Assembly: GCF_026151205.1 (NCBI RefSeq)
Contig: NC_087080.1
Location: forward strand, 14,145,337 to 14,209,336
Source of the DNA: Bolinopsis microptera
Lineage: Eukaryota; Ctenophora; Tentaculata; Lobata; Bolinopsidae
Reading direction: 5' to 3'
Length of the DNA: 64,000 nt
Under the pieces are notes generated by a model that was not told the DNA's origin, did no database searches, and was given only the letters and a program-made list of their open reading frames with translations. The number at the start of each line of letters is the position of its first letter. Position 1 is the first letter of the stretch. Below, in pieces: positions 44,000 to 54,738 of the stretch. The position numbers were made by a program, and so were the translations under genes.

Positions 44000-46900
44000 T
44001 ACCCGACCGGTGAGGGTAACTGCAGGTGCTGCACGCCACGTCCCCAATACTAAAAAAACAGGTAAAACTCATCATGAATATTACTCTGTTACTCAAATCA
44101 ACCTTAAACGCAAGTACAACGCTTGGAAAACCCTGCTGGTGAACACTCATGGCAGGAAAAATCCTATTGTACTAGCGACTGAACCATACACTAATAACAA
44201 ACACCTAATTCCACCAATAAGCAAAGAACTAACCGAGTATTATTACAAAGTTGGGGACATTAGGCCCCGTGCCGCCATAGTAATACACAAAAACCTAGCT
44301 GAAAAAAGTTGGGAACTATCGCAATTCACAACCCCGGATCAAGTTGCTATTAAGATTCAACTTAGCTCGACAGAAGTAATTCTGGCAGCTTCGTACATGG
44401 ATATTAATGGACCAGCTCCATCCCACGAAACCACACCTCTAGCCAAATACGCTATAGACAACAAAATACCACTCATAATAGGCTCCGACACCAACTCCCA
44501 ACACACTCTGTGGGGTAACAGGTTGTGCAATAGAAGAGGAGAGGAACTACTTGATTTCCTCTCGTCGCTAGGGCTCTCCTGTTCCAACAAAGGTTCAACT
44601 CCAACATTCCTCAACTCACGAGGTCATAATTCCATCATTGACCTCACTATTACCAACCAACTGGGGGCTGAACTGATCAGTAACTGGCACGTTAGTGATC
44701 TTTACTCAAACTCCGATCACAGATATATCATGTTCGACATTACTTCTGGTCCCAAAAAAGAACCAAGACAAATACGCCTAGTCAAGAACACTGACTGGGC
44801 GAAATTTGACGAGATTCTTTACAACAACAATGATCTCCACAACACCTGCGTTAACACACCACACGACATTGATCACAAAGTTAACACCATTAATACTGCT
44901 CTCCGAGCGGCCTTCGAGGAGGCATGTCCCATAACTTACATCTCCAGCGCTGTCAGAAAACCACCCTGGCTAACTCGAGAAGTTGAGGAAGCACAGAGGG
45001 GTATAAGACGCAAACTCATCACAGCTCGTCGAATCAAAACTGATGCTTCGTGGCTCGCTCTAAGAGAAAGCAACAAGCAATACAACAAGATCCTGTCCAA
45101 CTCCCAGCGCAATGCGTGGCGGAAATTCTGCGCAGACACAGAATCGGTTAAGGAATCTGGAAGGATGAACAAGATTCTGAAAACCTGTACTGACACCAAT
45201 AACAAACTTGAAGCCGTTTATAAACCAAATGGCGAACTCACCAAAAACGCAGAGGAGACACTGGAGGTCATGACACAAACCCACTTCAAGGAGAGTGTTA
45301 CTGATCCGCCAGTTCCGCCTCTCTGCCCCTTACCCATCTCCACAGACTTACTAGACAAAATCTACAGCCCTGAAAGAATCGAAAAGGCTCTCCTATCCTT
45401 CGATCCCTTGAAGGCTGCAGGACCTGACACTCTAAAACCTATCATATTCCAGAAAGCCTGGGCTCATATCAAAGACATAACAAAAAACATTATGACAAAA
45501 AACCATGAAACGCAACACATCCCAACTTTGTGGAGGGACTCTCTTGGAATCTTTCTCCCTAAGCCTGGAAAAACCGACTACAACAAAGCTAAGTCATTTC
45601 GAACGATCACTCTTTCGCCTGTGATGTTAAAGTTGCAGGAGAAAGTGATCTTATGGCATATGCAACATGACCTCAACATAGCTAATGATATCAACAAACG
45701 ACAATTCGGCTTTAAGAAGGGCTGCTCCACAGAAGCGGCACTTCATAAAGTTACTCACACCATTGAGCGCAGAATAGCCAAGAAAGGATATGTCCTAGGT
45801 GTCTTTCTAGATATAGAGGGCGCCTTCGATAATGTCTCGTTCAAGGCTATCTCTGAAGCAGTCAAGGCTACGAAAGTGGACTTGGCTACAGCACAGTGGA
45901 TCATCAACATGGTAACCAATCGATTCATCACACTAAATCATAAGGATAAGTCGAGAAGGGTACGGATCAGGCGAGGTTGCCCCCAAGGAGGCATTCTCTC
46001 TCCTTTTCTCTGGAACCTGGTAGTCGACGATCTCCTTTCCTTTACCGCAAAAGACATCCCGGGTTACCTGCAAGCCTTTGCGGATGATCTGTTGTCTCTA
46101 GCGGAAGGGGATGATTTAGACATCATCTGGGACCGAACATGCAAAACTATTAAAACGATAGAAAATTGGTGCAGAACCAAAGAGCTATCTATTAGCGCCC
46201 TTAAAACTCAGATAGTCATGTTTACCTGGAATAGTAAGTGGACTCTAAGACCTATAACAGTTGGCAACAACATTATAGGTCTTTCCAAGTCTGCTAAATT
46301 TCTAGGAGTGACCTTGGACAGCAAACTCAACTTCAATGAACATATCATCAACACCACCAAAAAAGCCACGGCATCCCTCATGCAATGTCGAAGAGCTGTC
46401 GGCCCCACATGGGGTATGAGCCCCAAAACATGCAAATGGATGTACACGGCTGTCATCCGTCCAATCCTATCCTACTGCTGTAGTATATGGATCAGGGCCA
46501 CTCAAACGGACTATAACGCGAAGAAACTCAAACGTGTTCAGGCATTGGCACTCAGAATGATGTCTGGTGCCATGCCAAGCACACCTTTTATCGCATTGAA
46601 TCACCTCACCGACACTTCTGACATCATACTGTTCCTGCAAGGCGAAGCAGCAAAGGGTGCGGCCAGGCTACAAGCTTATGGCAGCCTCACTCTTGAAACT
46701 ATCGCTTTCAGGAAGGGAACTATCAAAAATCATACCACTATCAACAAACAATTCATGGAAGACCTCATTATCCCACCTAGAGCAACGAGAGACCTAACAA
46801 CACCAATCATGATGCTGGGACGGCACTTCACCGTCACAACTCCTGGAGCCGATACCACTGAATATAGAAATTCACTTCAAAACACCATCGACAACATTAC

Positions 46901-47786
46901 CAGTGAAACGATCACCTGCTACACTGACGGGTCACTCACAGACTCAGGATGCGGGGCTGGCTATATCATCACAACTGACAACAATAACACCACCCTTGAA
47001 GAAAGATCATTCAAGCTCCCTGATTATTGCACTGTTTACCAAACAGAGCTCACCGCCATCATTGAAGCTTGCAAATATCTCTCTACCTATACCAACACAC
47101 ATATCATCATATGGTCTGACAGTCTCTCATCTATACAAGCTATCTCTGCGCTTTCAACGCGAAGTAGAACTACAAGAGACTGTTACGACTCTCTTAATGC
47201 ACTCGGATCCAACAACACGCTAGAGATACGATGGATTGCAGCACACATCGGATTGTGGGGGAACGAAAAAGCAGATGAGCTGGCCAAGCTTGGTACAACC
47301 AGTGAATCCACTTTGAAGTGTCCAATTCCACAATCCTACATCAAGCGTCAAATCGACAACAAAGTCAACAGACTGAATCAGGAAACTTGGTTAACTGACG
47401 GTCCCAGACACACCAAACTGACACTCGGCCACAAGCATGCCAAAATCATCAAAAACCTCAACACTACACTCAGCAAAAACAGACAAGATTACAGAACTGC
47501 AGTTCACCTCATCACGGGTCACTGCGGCTTAAACAAACACCTTCACACCATTTGCAAATCAAACACCAGTGCTTGTCCTATGTGCGGCGACGGAGAGGAA
47601 ACTGTCTCACACTTCCTTGGACAGTGTCCAGCTATTGCCCAAATTAGAGGTCAATATTTCCAGGACTACTACCTCTCTGTCAATGACATATTCGACAACC
47701 AACACATCACCACAATTGTCAATTTCGCAAACCGCACCAAACGCTTAATTGTGCCGGAAGAGCTGGATCAGACCGGGGTGACTTAA
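43977..47786 (+). CDS. LINE ORF2: endonuclease, reverse transcriptase, RNase H, zinc knuckle
   Basis: 1269 codons from the start of the open overlap. APE-type endonuclease (QINLKRKYNAW, ATEPYT, GSDTNSQHTLWG, SNSDHRYI). Reverse transcriptase (AAGPDTLKP, FLPKPGKTDY, FRTITLSPVMLK, GVFLDIEGAFDN, RGCPQGGILSP) with catalytic FADD at about residues 701-704. RNase H (YTDGSLTDSG near 982, IWSDSLSSIQA near 1046, GNEKADELAKLG near 1095). Terminal CPMCGDGEETVSHFLGQC (CCHC) near 1201. No ATG precedes the endonuclease; the frame begins at a GTG inside the ORF1 overlap, so frameshifting or reinitiation is implied. Domain order fits the I/R1/LOA-like RNase H-bearing groups. Confidence 0.95.
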   Translation: MPNPKGPSTRPVRVTAGAARHVPNTKKTGKTHHEYYSVTQINLKRKYNAWKTLLVNTHGRKNPIVLATEPYTNNKHLIPPISKELTEYYYKVGDIRPRAAIVIHKNLAEKSWELSQFTTPDQVAIKIQLSSTEVILAASYMDINGPAPSHETTPLAKYAIDNKIPLIIGSDTNSQHTLWGNRLCNRRGEELLDFLSSLGLSCSNKGSTPTFLNSRGHNSIIDLTITNQLGAELISNWHVSDLYSNSDHRYIMFDITSGPKKEPRQIRLVKNTDWAKFDEILYNNNDLHNTCVNTPHDIDHKVNTINTALRAAFEEACPITYISSAVRKPPWLTREVEEAQRGIRRKLITARRIKTDASWLALRESNKQYNKILSNSQRNAWRKFCADTESVKESGRMNKILKTCTDTNNKLEAVYKPNGELTKNAEETLEVMTQTHFKESVTDPPVPPLCPLPISTDLLDKIYSPERIEKALLSFDPLKAAGPDTLKPIIFQKAWAHIKDITKNIMTKNHETQHIPTLWRDSLGIFLPKPGKTDYNKAKSFRTITLSPVMLKLQEKVILWHMQHDLNIANDINKRQFGFKKGCSTEAALHKVTHTIERRIAKKGYVLGVFLDIEGAFDNVSFKAISEAVKATKVDLATAQWIINMVTNRFITLNHKDKSRRVRIRRGCPQGGILSPFLWNLVVDDLLSFTAKDIPGYLQAFADDLLSLAEGDDLDIIWDRTCKTIKTIENWCRTKELSISALKTQIVMFTWNSKWTLRPITVGNNIIGLSKSAKFLGVTLDSKLNFNEHIINTTKKATASLMQCRRAVGPTWGMSPKTCKWMYTAVIRPILSYCCSIWIRATQTDYNAKKLKRVQALALRMMSGAMPSTPFIALNHLTDTSDIILFLQGEAAKGAARLQAYGSLTLETIAFRKGTIKNHTTINKQFMEDLIIPPRATRDLTTPIMMLGRHFTVTTPGADTTEYRNSLQNTIDNITSETITCYTDGSLTDSGCGAGYIITTDNNNTTLEERSFKLPDYCTVYQTELTAIIEACKYLSTYTNTHIIIWSDSLSSIQAISALSTRSRTTRDCYDSLNALGSNNTLEIRWIAAHIGLWGNEKADELAKLGTTSESTLKCPIPQSYIKRQIDNKVNRLNQETWLTDGPRHTKLTLGHKHAKIIKNLNTTLSKNRQDYRTAVHLITGHCGLNKHLHTICKSNTSACPMCGDGEETVSHFLGQCPAIAQIRGQYFQDYYLSVNDIFDNQHITTIVNFANRTKRLIVPEELDQTGVT

Positions 47787-48555
47787 AGTATTAGCTCATA
47801 TGCTGTCTCGTCTCGTTTTACTTTTCCAAACCCAGCTGGCATTTAAGCGTATCATTTTGACTCATATATCATCTTACACCATTCTCCACCAATCACTCTG
47901 ATTTCACCGGCAACCTTCCCCAAGGTTGCCACACCCCAGAGGTAGGCAGAGCATCTCAATGCTATCCTCTCGTGGGCTATCTTGGCCCAGCCTCTCTTAA
48001 AAAAAAAAAAAAAAAAAATGCATCGTTCACATTGTTTAGAATTATGAATAAATGACTGATGAAACTGATTCATGTTATTGACCGTTTTAATTAATTCGAG
48101 TTTTAATTTAACTGTTACTTTTACTTTGAGTCCTATTTCATTATGTAGAGATAGTCAATACCTAAGAAATTAAAAATTGGCCTATTTAAATCAACTTTGA
48201 CAATAAGGATATATGACAAGAATTGGGCAAAAAGGTGAATTTTTTGCAATTTTAGCCAAATGAAGTCGAAAAACCTACAACAAGTGTCCCAATAGTCTTC
48301 TTTAATGAATATAAGACAACCATTAAAATATGTGCACCCATACCCCTTGGGAACCCTAAAAGCTGAGTCGGCGGGTTTATTAACGACCGGTGAAAATGTG
48401 GTTCGGGAAAAATATGGCGAAATTACCCTAAACCCGCCACTTTATCCCGGTCATAATAATCCCGAGTAAGGTATATAACTAATCAGACTCTGATCAGTTG
48501 TAAGAAATTATAATTTAGTTGGGATAAGTCCCTTAGTCCCAATTCACGTTATTGG

Positions 48556-48637
48556 TTGTACTTGTAGGTTTACAACCTACCAGGACGCGTGCCGAGTTGG
48601 ACTCGTCGACAGATATTTTACGAGTATCACCCGTTAA
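48556..48637 (+). mobile_element. MITE family 1 copy, shortened, with 5' stutter
   Basis: Ends as in family 1, but with an extra TTGTAC before TTGTAGG. A perfect 8-bp duplication GTTATTGG (48548-48555, 48638-48645) includes the stutter in the element. About 12 bp are missing internally. Confidence 0.8.
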
Positions 48638-50541
48638 GTTATTGGGTACTCATGACCAACACGCCATTTGTTGTAGTTCCAGATCAAAGCTTTGTCACAA
48701 GATTTTTGAAAACATCCTTGCTGAGTAATTTAATAAAAAATGGTCGACCAGCGGAATAATTCCAAAAATAATTTAACACCTGCAGCACAGTTACCAGTAA
48801 TTGTAAATAACACGCATGACCAGGTTAGTTTGATTGAGCCGTGCTAGTGGACCAGTTTCTACTTAATTATTCATATTAATATTAATATTTTATTTTCAAA
48901 CTTCTGTCCCATTTTCAAATATGAAATTTTCTGAACACAAATTTGACAGATTGGATGAGCTTTTTGCCCAAAAACCAATTAGTCGGTTAATTGATGATGG
49001 AATGAAACCAAATTGAGGTACTGGGAGTCAAAATCCCGAATAAAATTGAAAAATCATATTGTCCCAATCTCTGTCCCATTTTCAGTTTTTGAAGGTGAAA
49101 TTTCCAGGACCGAAATTTTACAGTTATGACTGATTAATTTACCTGCAACCAATTAGTAAGTCAACTATAGATGGCATATGACACGATAGAGGTGCTGGAA
49201 GTTTCATTTCGGTCGGAGGAAGCCCACAGCAGAAAGATTAACAAGACGAAAAGCTGTATTTTTAAACTTCTGTCCCATTTTCAAATATGAAATTTTCTGA
49301 ACACAAATTTGACAGATTGGATGAACTTTTTGCCCATAAACGAATTAGTCGGTTACTTGATGATGGAATGAAACCAAATTGAGGTACTGGGAGTCAAAAT
49401 CCCGAATAAAATTGAAAAATCATATTGTCCCAATCTCTGTCCCATTTTCAGTTTTTGAAGGTGAAATTTCCAGGACCGAAATTTTACAGTTATGACTGAT
49501 TAATTTACCTGCAACCAATTAGTAAGTCAACTATAGATGGCATATGACACGATAGAGGTGCTGGAAGTTTCATTTCGGTCGGAGGAAGCCCACAGCAGAA
49601 AGATTAACAAGACGAAAAGCTGTATTTTTAAACTTCTGTCCCATTTTCAAATATGAAATTTTCTGAACACAAATTTGACAGATTGGATGAACTTTTTGCC
49701 CAGAAACGAATTAGTCGGTTACTTGATGATGGAATGAAACCAAATTGAGGTACTGGGAGTCAAAATCCCGAATAAAATTGAAAAATCATATTGTCCCAAT
49801 CTCTGTCCCATTTTCAGTTTTTGAAGGTGAAATTTCCAGGACCGAAATTTTACAGTTATGACTGATTTATTTACCCGCAACCAATTAGTAAGTCAACTAT
49901 AGATGGCATATGACACGATAGAGGTGCTGGAAGTTTCATTTCGGTCGGAGGAAGCCCACAGCAGAAAGATTAACAAGAAAAAAAGCTGTATTTTTAAACT
50001 TCTGTCCCATTTTCAAATATGAAATTTTCTGAACACAAATTTAACAGATTGGATGAAATTTTTGCCCAGAAACCAATTAGTCGGTTAATTGATGATTGAA
50101 TGAAACCAAATTGAGGTACTGGGAGTCAAAATCCCGAATAAAATTGAAAAATCATATTGTCCCAATCTCTGTCCCATTTTCAGTTTTTGAAGGTGAAATT
50201 TCCAGGACCGAAATTTTATAGTTATGACTGATTGATTTACCTGCAACCAATTAGTAAGTCAACTATAGATGGCATATGACACGATAGAGGTGCTGGAAGT
50301 TTCATTTCGGTCGGAGGAAGCCCACAGCAGAAAGATTAACAAGCAGTCAAGCACGAAAAGCTGTATTTTTAAACTTCTGTCCCATTTTCAAATATAAAAT
50401 TTTCTGAACACAAATTTGACAGATTGGATGAACTTTTTGCCCAGAAATCAATTAGTCGGTTAATTGATGATGGAATGAAACCAAATTGAGGTACTGGGAG
50501 TCAAAATCCCGAATAAAATTGAAAAATCATATTGTCCCAAT

Positions 50542-51135
50542 CTAAGATGGCAAGTACGTACGGTACAGGGCTTTAAGTACGTACGGTACAGCTACTTTTA
50601 AAGGTACGTACCGTACAGGCACTGTAAGGTACAATTTTTTTTCAAATTTTTAGAATCAACTTCAGTGAATTACTTGCAATTTTTGATTAGTATTATCATC
50701 ATAATTTTTGAGATAGAAGTCGAAAATAAACACAGTGGTTAAAACAATAAAAGATTTAAGAGGAAAATTTGTGTACCGGATCGCTCTTAACCGGTACTAC
50801 ACTACTACTACCTACTTGTAATTATCGTTAAACTCAAAGCTTCATCCTTTTGTTGCAGTATACGAACACCAGCTTTTCAGCTAGCTCAGGTCGCAACCTT
50901 AATCTACGCTTGTCCATAATATACTCGTAAACTCTAAAATTGGTCTTACAAATTGACGAAGAACTTAAAACACTGAATACTATTTGGGCCAACTGTTTAA
51001 GCAGAAAAAGTTCTCCTCCAAAATATTTCCAGTATATTGACGGATTAATAAGCTTTGTACCTTTCAGCCTACTTTATTAAGTACGTACCGTACAGCTAAT
51101 TTAAAGGTACGTACCGTACGTACTTGCCATCTTAG
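50542..51135. mobile_element. 594-bp TIR element inside the satellite
   Basis: Inverted ends CTAAGATGGCAAGTACGTAC, with a perfect 8-bp target duplication GTCCCAAT (50534-50541, 51136-51143). Subterminal GTACGTAC(C/G)GTACAG motifs are repeated several times near both ends, as expected of transposase-binding repeats. No coding frame. The 8-bp duplication fits a hAT-like origin. Confidence 0.9.
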
Positions 51136-54100
51136 GTCCCAATCTCTGTCCCATTTTCAGTTTTTGAAGGTGAAATTTCCAGGACCGAAATTTTACAGTT
51201 ATGACTGATTTATTTCCCTGCAACCAATTAGTAAGTCAACTATAGATGGCATATGACACGATAGAGGTGCTGGAAGTTTCATTTCGGTCGGAGGAAGCCC
51301 ACAGCAGAAAGATTAACAAGACGAAAAGCTGTATTTTTAAACTTCTGTCCCATTTTCAAATATGAAATTTTCTGAACACAAATTTGACAGATTGGATGAA
51401 CTTTTTGCCCAGAAACCGATAAGTCGGTTAATTGATGATGGAATGAAACCAAATTGAGGTACTGGGAGTCAAAATCCCGAATAAAATTGAAAAATCATAT
51501 TGTCCCAATCTCTGTCCCATTTTCAGTTTTTGAAGGTGAAATTTCCAGGACCGAAATTTTACAGTTATGACTGATTTATTTACCTGCAACCAATTAGTAA
51601 GTCAACTATAGATGGCATATGACACGATAGAGGTGCTGGAAGTTTCATTTCGGTCGGAGGAAGCCCACAGCAGAAAGATTAACAAGACGAAAAGCTGTAT
51701 TTTTAAACTTCTGTCCCATTTTCAAATATGAAATTTTCTGAACACAAATTTAACAGATTGGATGAACTTTTTGCCCAGAAACCGATAAGTCGGTTAATTG
51801 ATGATGGAATGAAACCAAATTGAGGTACTGGGAGTCAAAATCCCGAATAAAATTGAAAAATCATATTGTCCCAATCTCTGTCCCATTTTCAGTTTTTGAA
51901 GGTGAAATTTCCAGGACCGAAATTTTACAGTTATGACTGATTTATTTACCTGCAACCAATTAGTAAGTCAACTATAGATGGCATATGACACGATAGAGGT
52001 GCTGGAAGTTTCATTTCGGTCGGAGGAAGCCCACAGCAGAAAGATTAACAAGACGAAAAGCTGTATTTTTAAACTTCTGTCCCATTTTCAAATATGAAAT
52101 TTTCTGAACACAAATTTAACAGATTGGATGAACTTTTTGCCCAGAAACCGATAAGTCGGTTAATTGATGATGGAATGAAACCAAATTGAGGTACTGGGAG
52201 TCAAAATCCCGAATAAAATTGAAAAATCATATTGTCCCAATCTCTGTCCCATTTTCAGTTTTTGAAGGTGAAATTTCCAGGACCGAAATTTTACAGTTAT
52301 GACTGATTTATTTCCCCGCAACCAATTAGTGAGTCAACTATAGATAACATATGACACGATAGAGGTGCTGGAAGTTTCATTTCGGTCGGAGGAAGCCCAC
52401 AGCAGAAACATTAACAAGACGAAAAGCTGTATTTTTAAACTTCTGTCCCATTTTCAAATATGAAATTTTCTGAACACAAATTTGACAGATTGGATGAACT
52501 TTTTGCCCAGAAACCGATAAGTCGGTTAATTGATGATGGAATGAAACCAAATTGAGGTACTGGGAGTCAACATCCCGAATAAAATTGAAAAATCATATTG
52601 TCCCAATCTCTGTCCCATTTTCAGTTTTTGAAGGTGAAATTTCCAGGACCGAAATTTTACAGTTATGACTGATTTATTTACCTGCAACCAATTAGTAAGT
52701 CAACTATAGATGGCATATGACACGATAGAGGTGCTGGAAGTTTCATTTCGGTCGGAGGAAGCCCACAGCAGAAAGATTAACAAGACGAAAAGCTGTATTT
52801 TTAAACTTCTGTCCCATTTTCAAATATGAAATTTTCTGAACACAAATTTAACAGATTGGATGAACTTTTTGCCCAGAAACCGATAAGTCGGTTAATTGAT
52901 GATGGAATGAAACCAAATTGAGGTACTGGGAGTCAAAATCCCGAATAAAATTGAAAAATCATATTGTCCCAATCTCTGTCCCATTTTCAGTTTTTGAAGG
53001 TGAAATTTCCAGGACCGAAATTTTACAGTTATGACTGATTTATTTCCCCGCAACCAATTAGTGAGTCAACTATAGATAACATATGACACGATAGAGGTGC
53101 TGGAAGTTTCATTTCGGTCGGAGGAAGCCCACAGCAGAAAGATTAACAAGACGAAAAGCTGTATTTTTAAACTTCTGTCCCATTTTCAAATATGAAATTT
53201 TCTGAACACAAATTTGACAGATTGGATGAACTTTTTGCCCAGAAACCGATAAGTCGGTTAATTGATGATGGAATGAAACCAAATTGAGGTACTGGGAGTC
53301 AACATCCCGAATAAAATTGAAAAATCATATTGTCCCAATCTCTGTCCCATTTTCAGTTTTTGAAGGTGAAATTTCCAGGACCGAAATTTTACAGTTATGA
53401 CTGATTTATTTACCCTCAACCAATTAGTAAGTCAACTAAAGATGTCATATGACACGATAGAGGTGCTGGAAGTTTCATTTCGGTCGGAGGAAGCCCACAG
53501 CAGAAAGATTAACAAGACGAAAAGCTGTATTTTTAAACTTCTGTCCCATTTTCAAATATGAAATTTTCTGAACACAAATTTGACAGATTGGATGAACTTT
53601 TTGCCCAGAAACCGATAAGTCGGTTAATTGATGATGGAATGAAACCAAATTGAGGTACTGGGAGTCAAAATCCCGAATAAAATTGAAAAATCATATTGTC
53701 CCAATCTCTGTCCCATTTTCAGTTTTTGAAGGTGAAATTTCCAGGACCGAAATTTTACAGTTATGACTGATTTATTTCCCCGCAACCAATTAGTGAGTCA
53801 ACTATAGATAGCATATGACACGATAGAGGTGCTGGAAGTTTCATTTCGGTCGGAGGAAGCCCACAGCAGAAAGATTAACAAGACGAAAAGCTGTATTTTT
53901 AAACTTCTGAAATTTTACAGTTATGACTGATTTATTTACCTGCAACCAATTAGTAAGTCAACTATAGATGGCATATGACACGATAGAAGTGCTGGAAGTT
54001 TCATTTCGGTCGGAGGAAGCCCACAGCAGAAAGATTAACAAGACAAAAAGCTGTATTTTTAAACTTCTGTCCCATTTTCAAATATGAAATTTTCTGAACA

Positions 54101-54288
54101 CAAATTTAACAGATTGGATTAACTTTTTGCCCAGAAACCGATAAGTCGGTTAATTGATGATGGAATGAAACCAAATTGAGGTACTGGTAATCAAAATCCC
54201 GAATAAAATTGAAAAATCATATTGTCCCAATCTCTGTACCATTTTTAGTTTTTGAAGGTGAAATTTCCAGGACCGAAATTTTACAGTG

Positions 54289-54738
54289 ATATTGTACTCT
54301 TGTATTGTTTTACGTCAACCTTTAACTGTAGCCTTACTAGCGCCTAGATTCTTTTCCTATATTTTTCCTAATTTGATAGTTGTGAACGTGTTCTTGAAGT
54401 TTACCACATTCTTCCCCTTTCCCAGGCAATGTTTTCTTAGAGCCCTCTGAGTTGTCTACTTCACCCTTTTTGTTTACACTTCTGGTATCCCTTTTGCACT
54501 CCCTTCCTTCCTGTTAATTAGATCTTATCACCCTCCTAGGGCCGTCAGGGTTAAACGCTTGCATCACGTGATCTCACTAGGAGTCACGTGATCAAGACTT
54601 TTTATATCTGTGCAACGTGGCACACGGGGTCTCTTTTTTGACTTTACTGAGAATTGTGTTGGGGAGATACACCTATAGTTGAATTCTTTAAACGTTGTTT
54701 TTCTTTGTAACCAACTCTAATACGGCCTTATACTTTAG
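54289..54738 (+). mobile_element. ~450-bp insertion in satellite, LTR-like
   Basis: Interrupts a monomer between TTTTACAG and TTATGACTG. It contains two TCACGTGATC sites (E-box cores 54565-54570 and 54585-54590), then TTTATAT at 54601-54607, then pyrimidine-rich text, the layout of a promoter. A solo LTR is possible, but TG...CA ends and a target duplication are not clear. Confidence 0.4.
54565..54607 (+). promoter_or_regulatory. paired CACGTG E-boxes and TATA motif
   Basis: Two identical TCACGTGATC palindromes are spaced 20 bp apart, followed 10 bp later by TTTATAT. They lie inside the insertion above and would be its promoter if it is an LTR. Confidence 0.35.

Larger units (their letters stand above)
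42194..48018 (+). mobile_element. complete non-LTR retrotransposon (RNase H type)
   Basis: About 5.8 kb, ending in a ~19-bp poly(A), flanked by a 13-15 bp direct repeat (AA)TGCATCGTTCACA (42179-42193 and 48017-48031). The empty site exists in E3 (about 37080-37096). Order: a 5' region with three 162-bp repeats, a small ORF1, ORF2, and a short 3' UTR. The clean duplication and intact ORF2 indicate a young insertion. Confidence 0.95.
41836..48471. mobile_element. TA-target DNA transposon E4, split by a LINE
   Basis: The left part 41836-42193 and right part 48019-48471 together reproduce E3 almost exactly, with the same TIRs and TA flanks (41834-41835, 48472-48473). The LINE at 42194-48018 lies in the middle. 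Confidence 0.95.
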
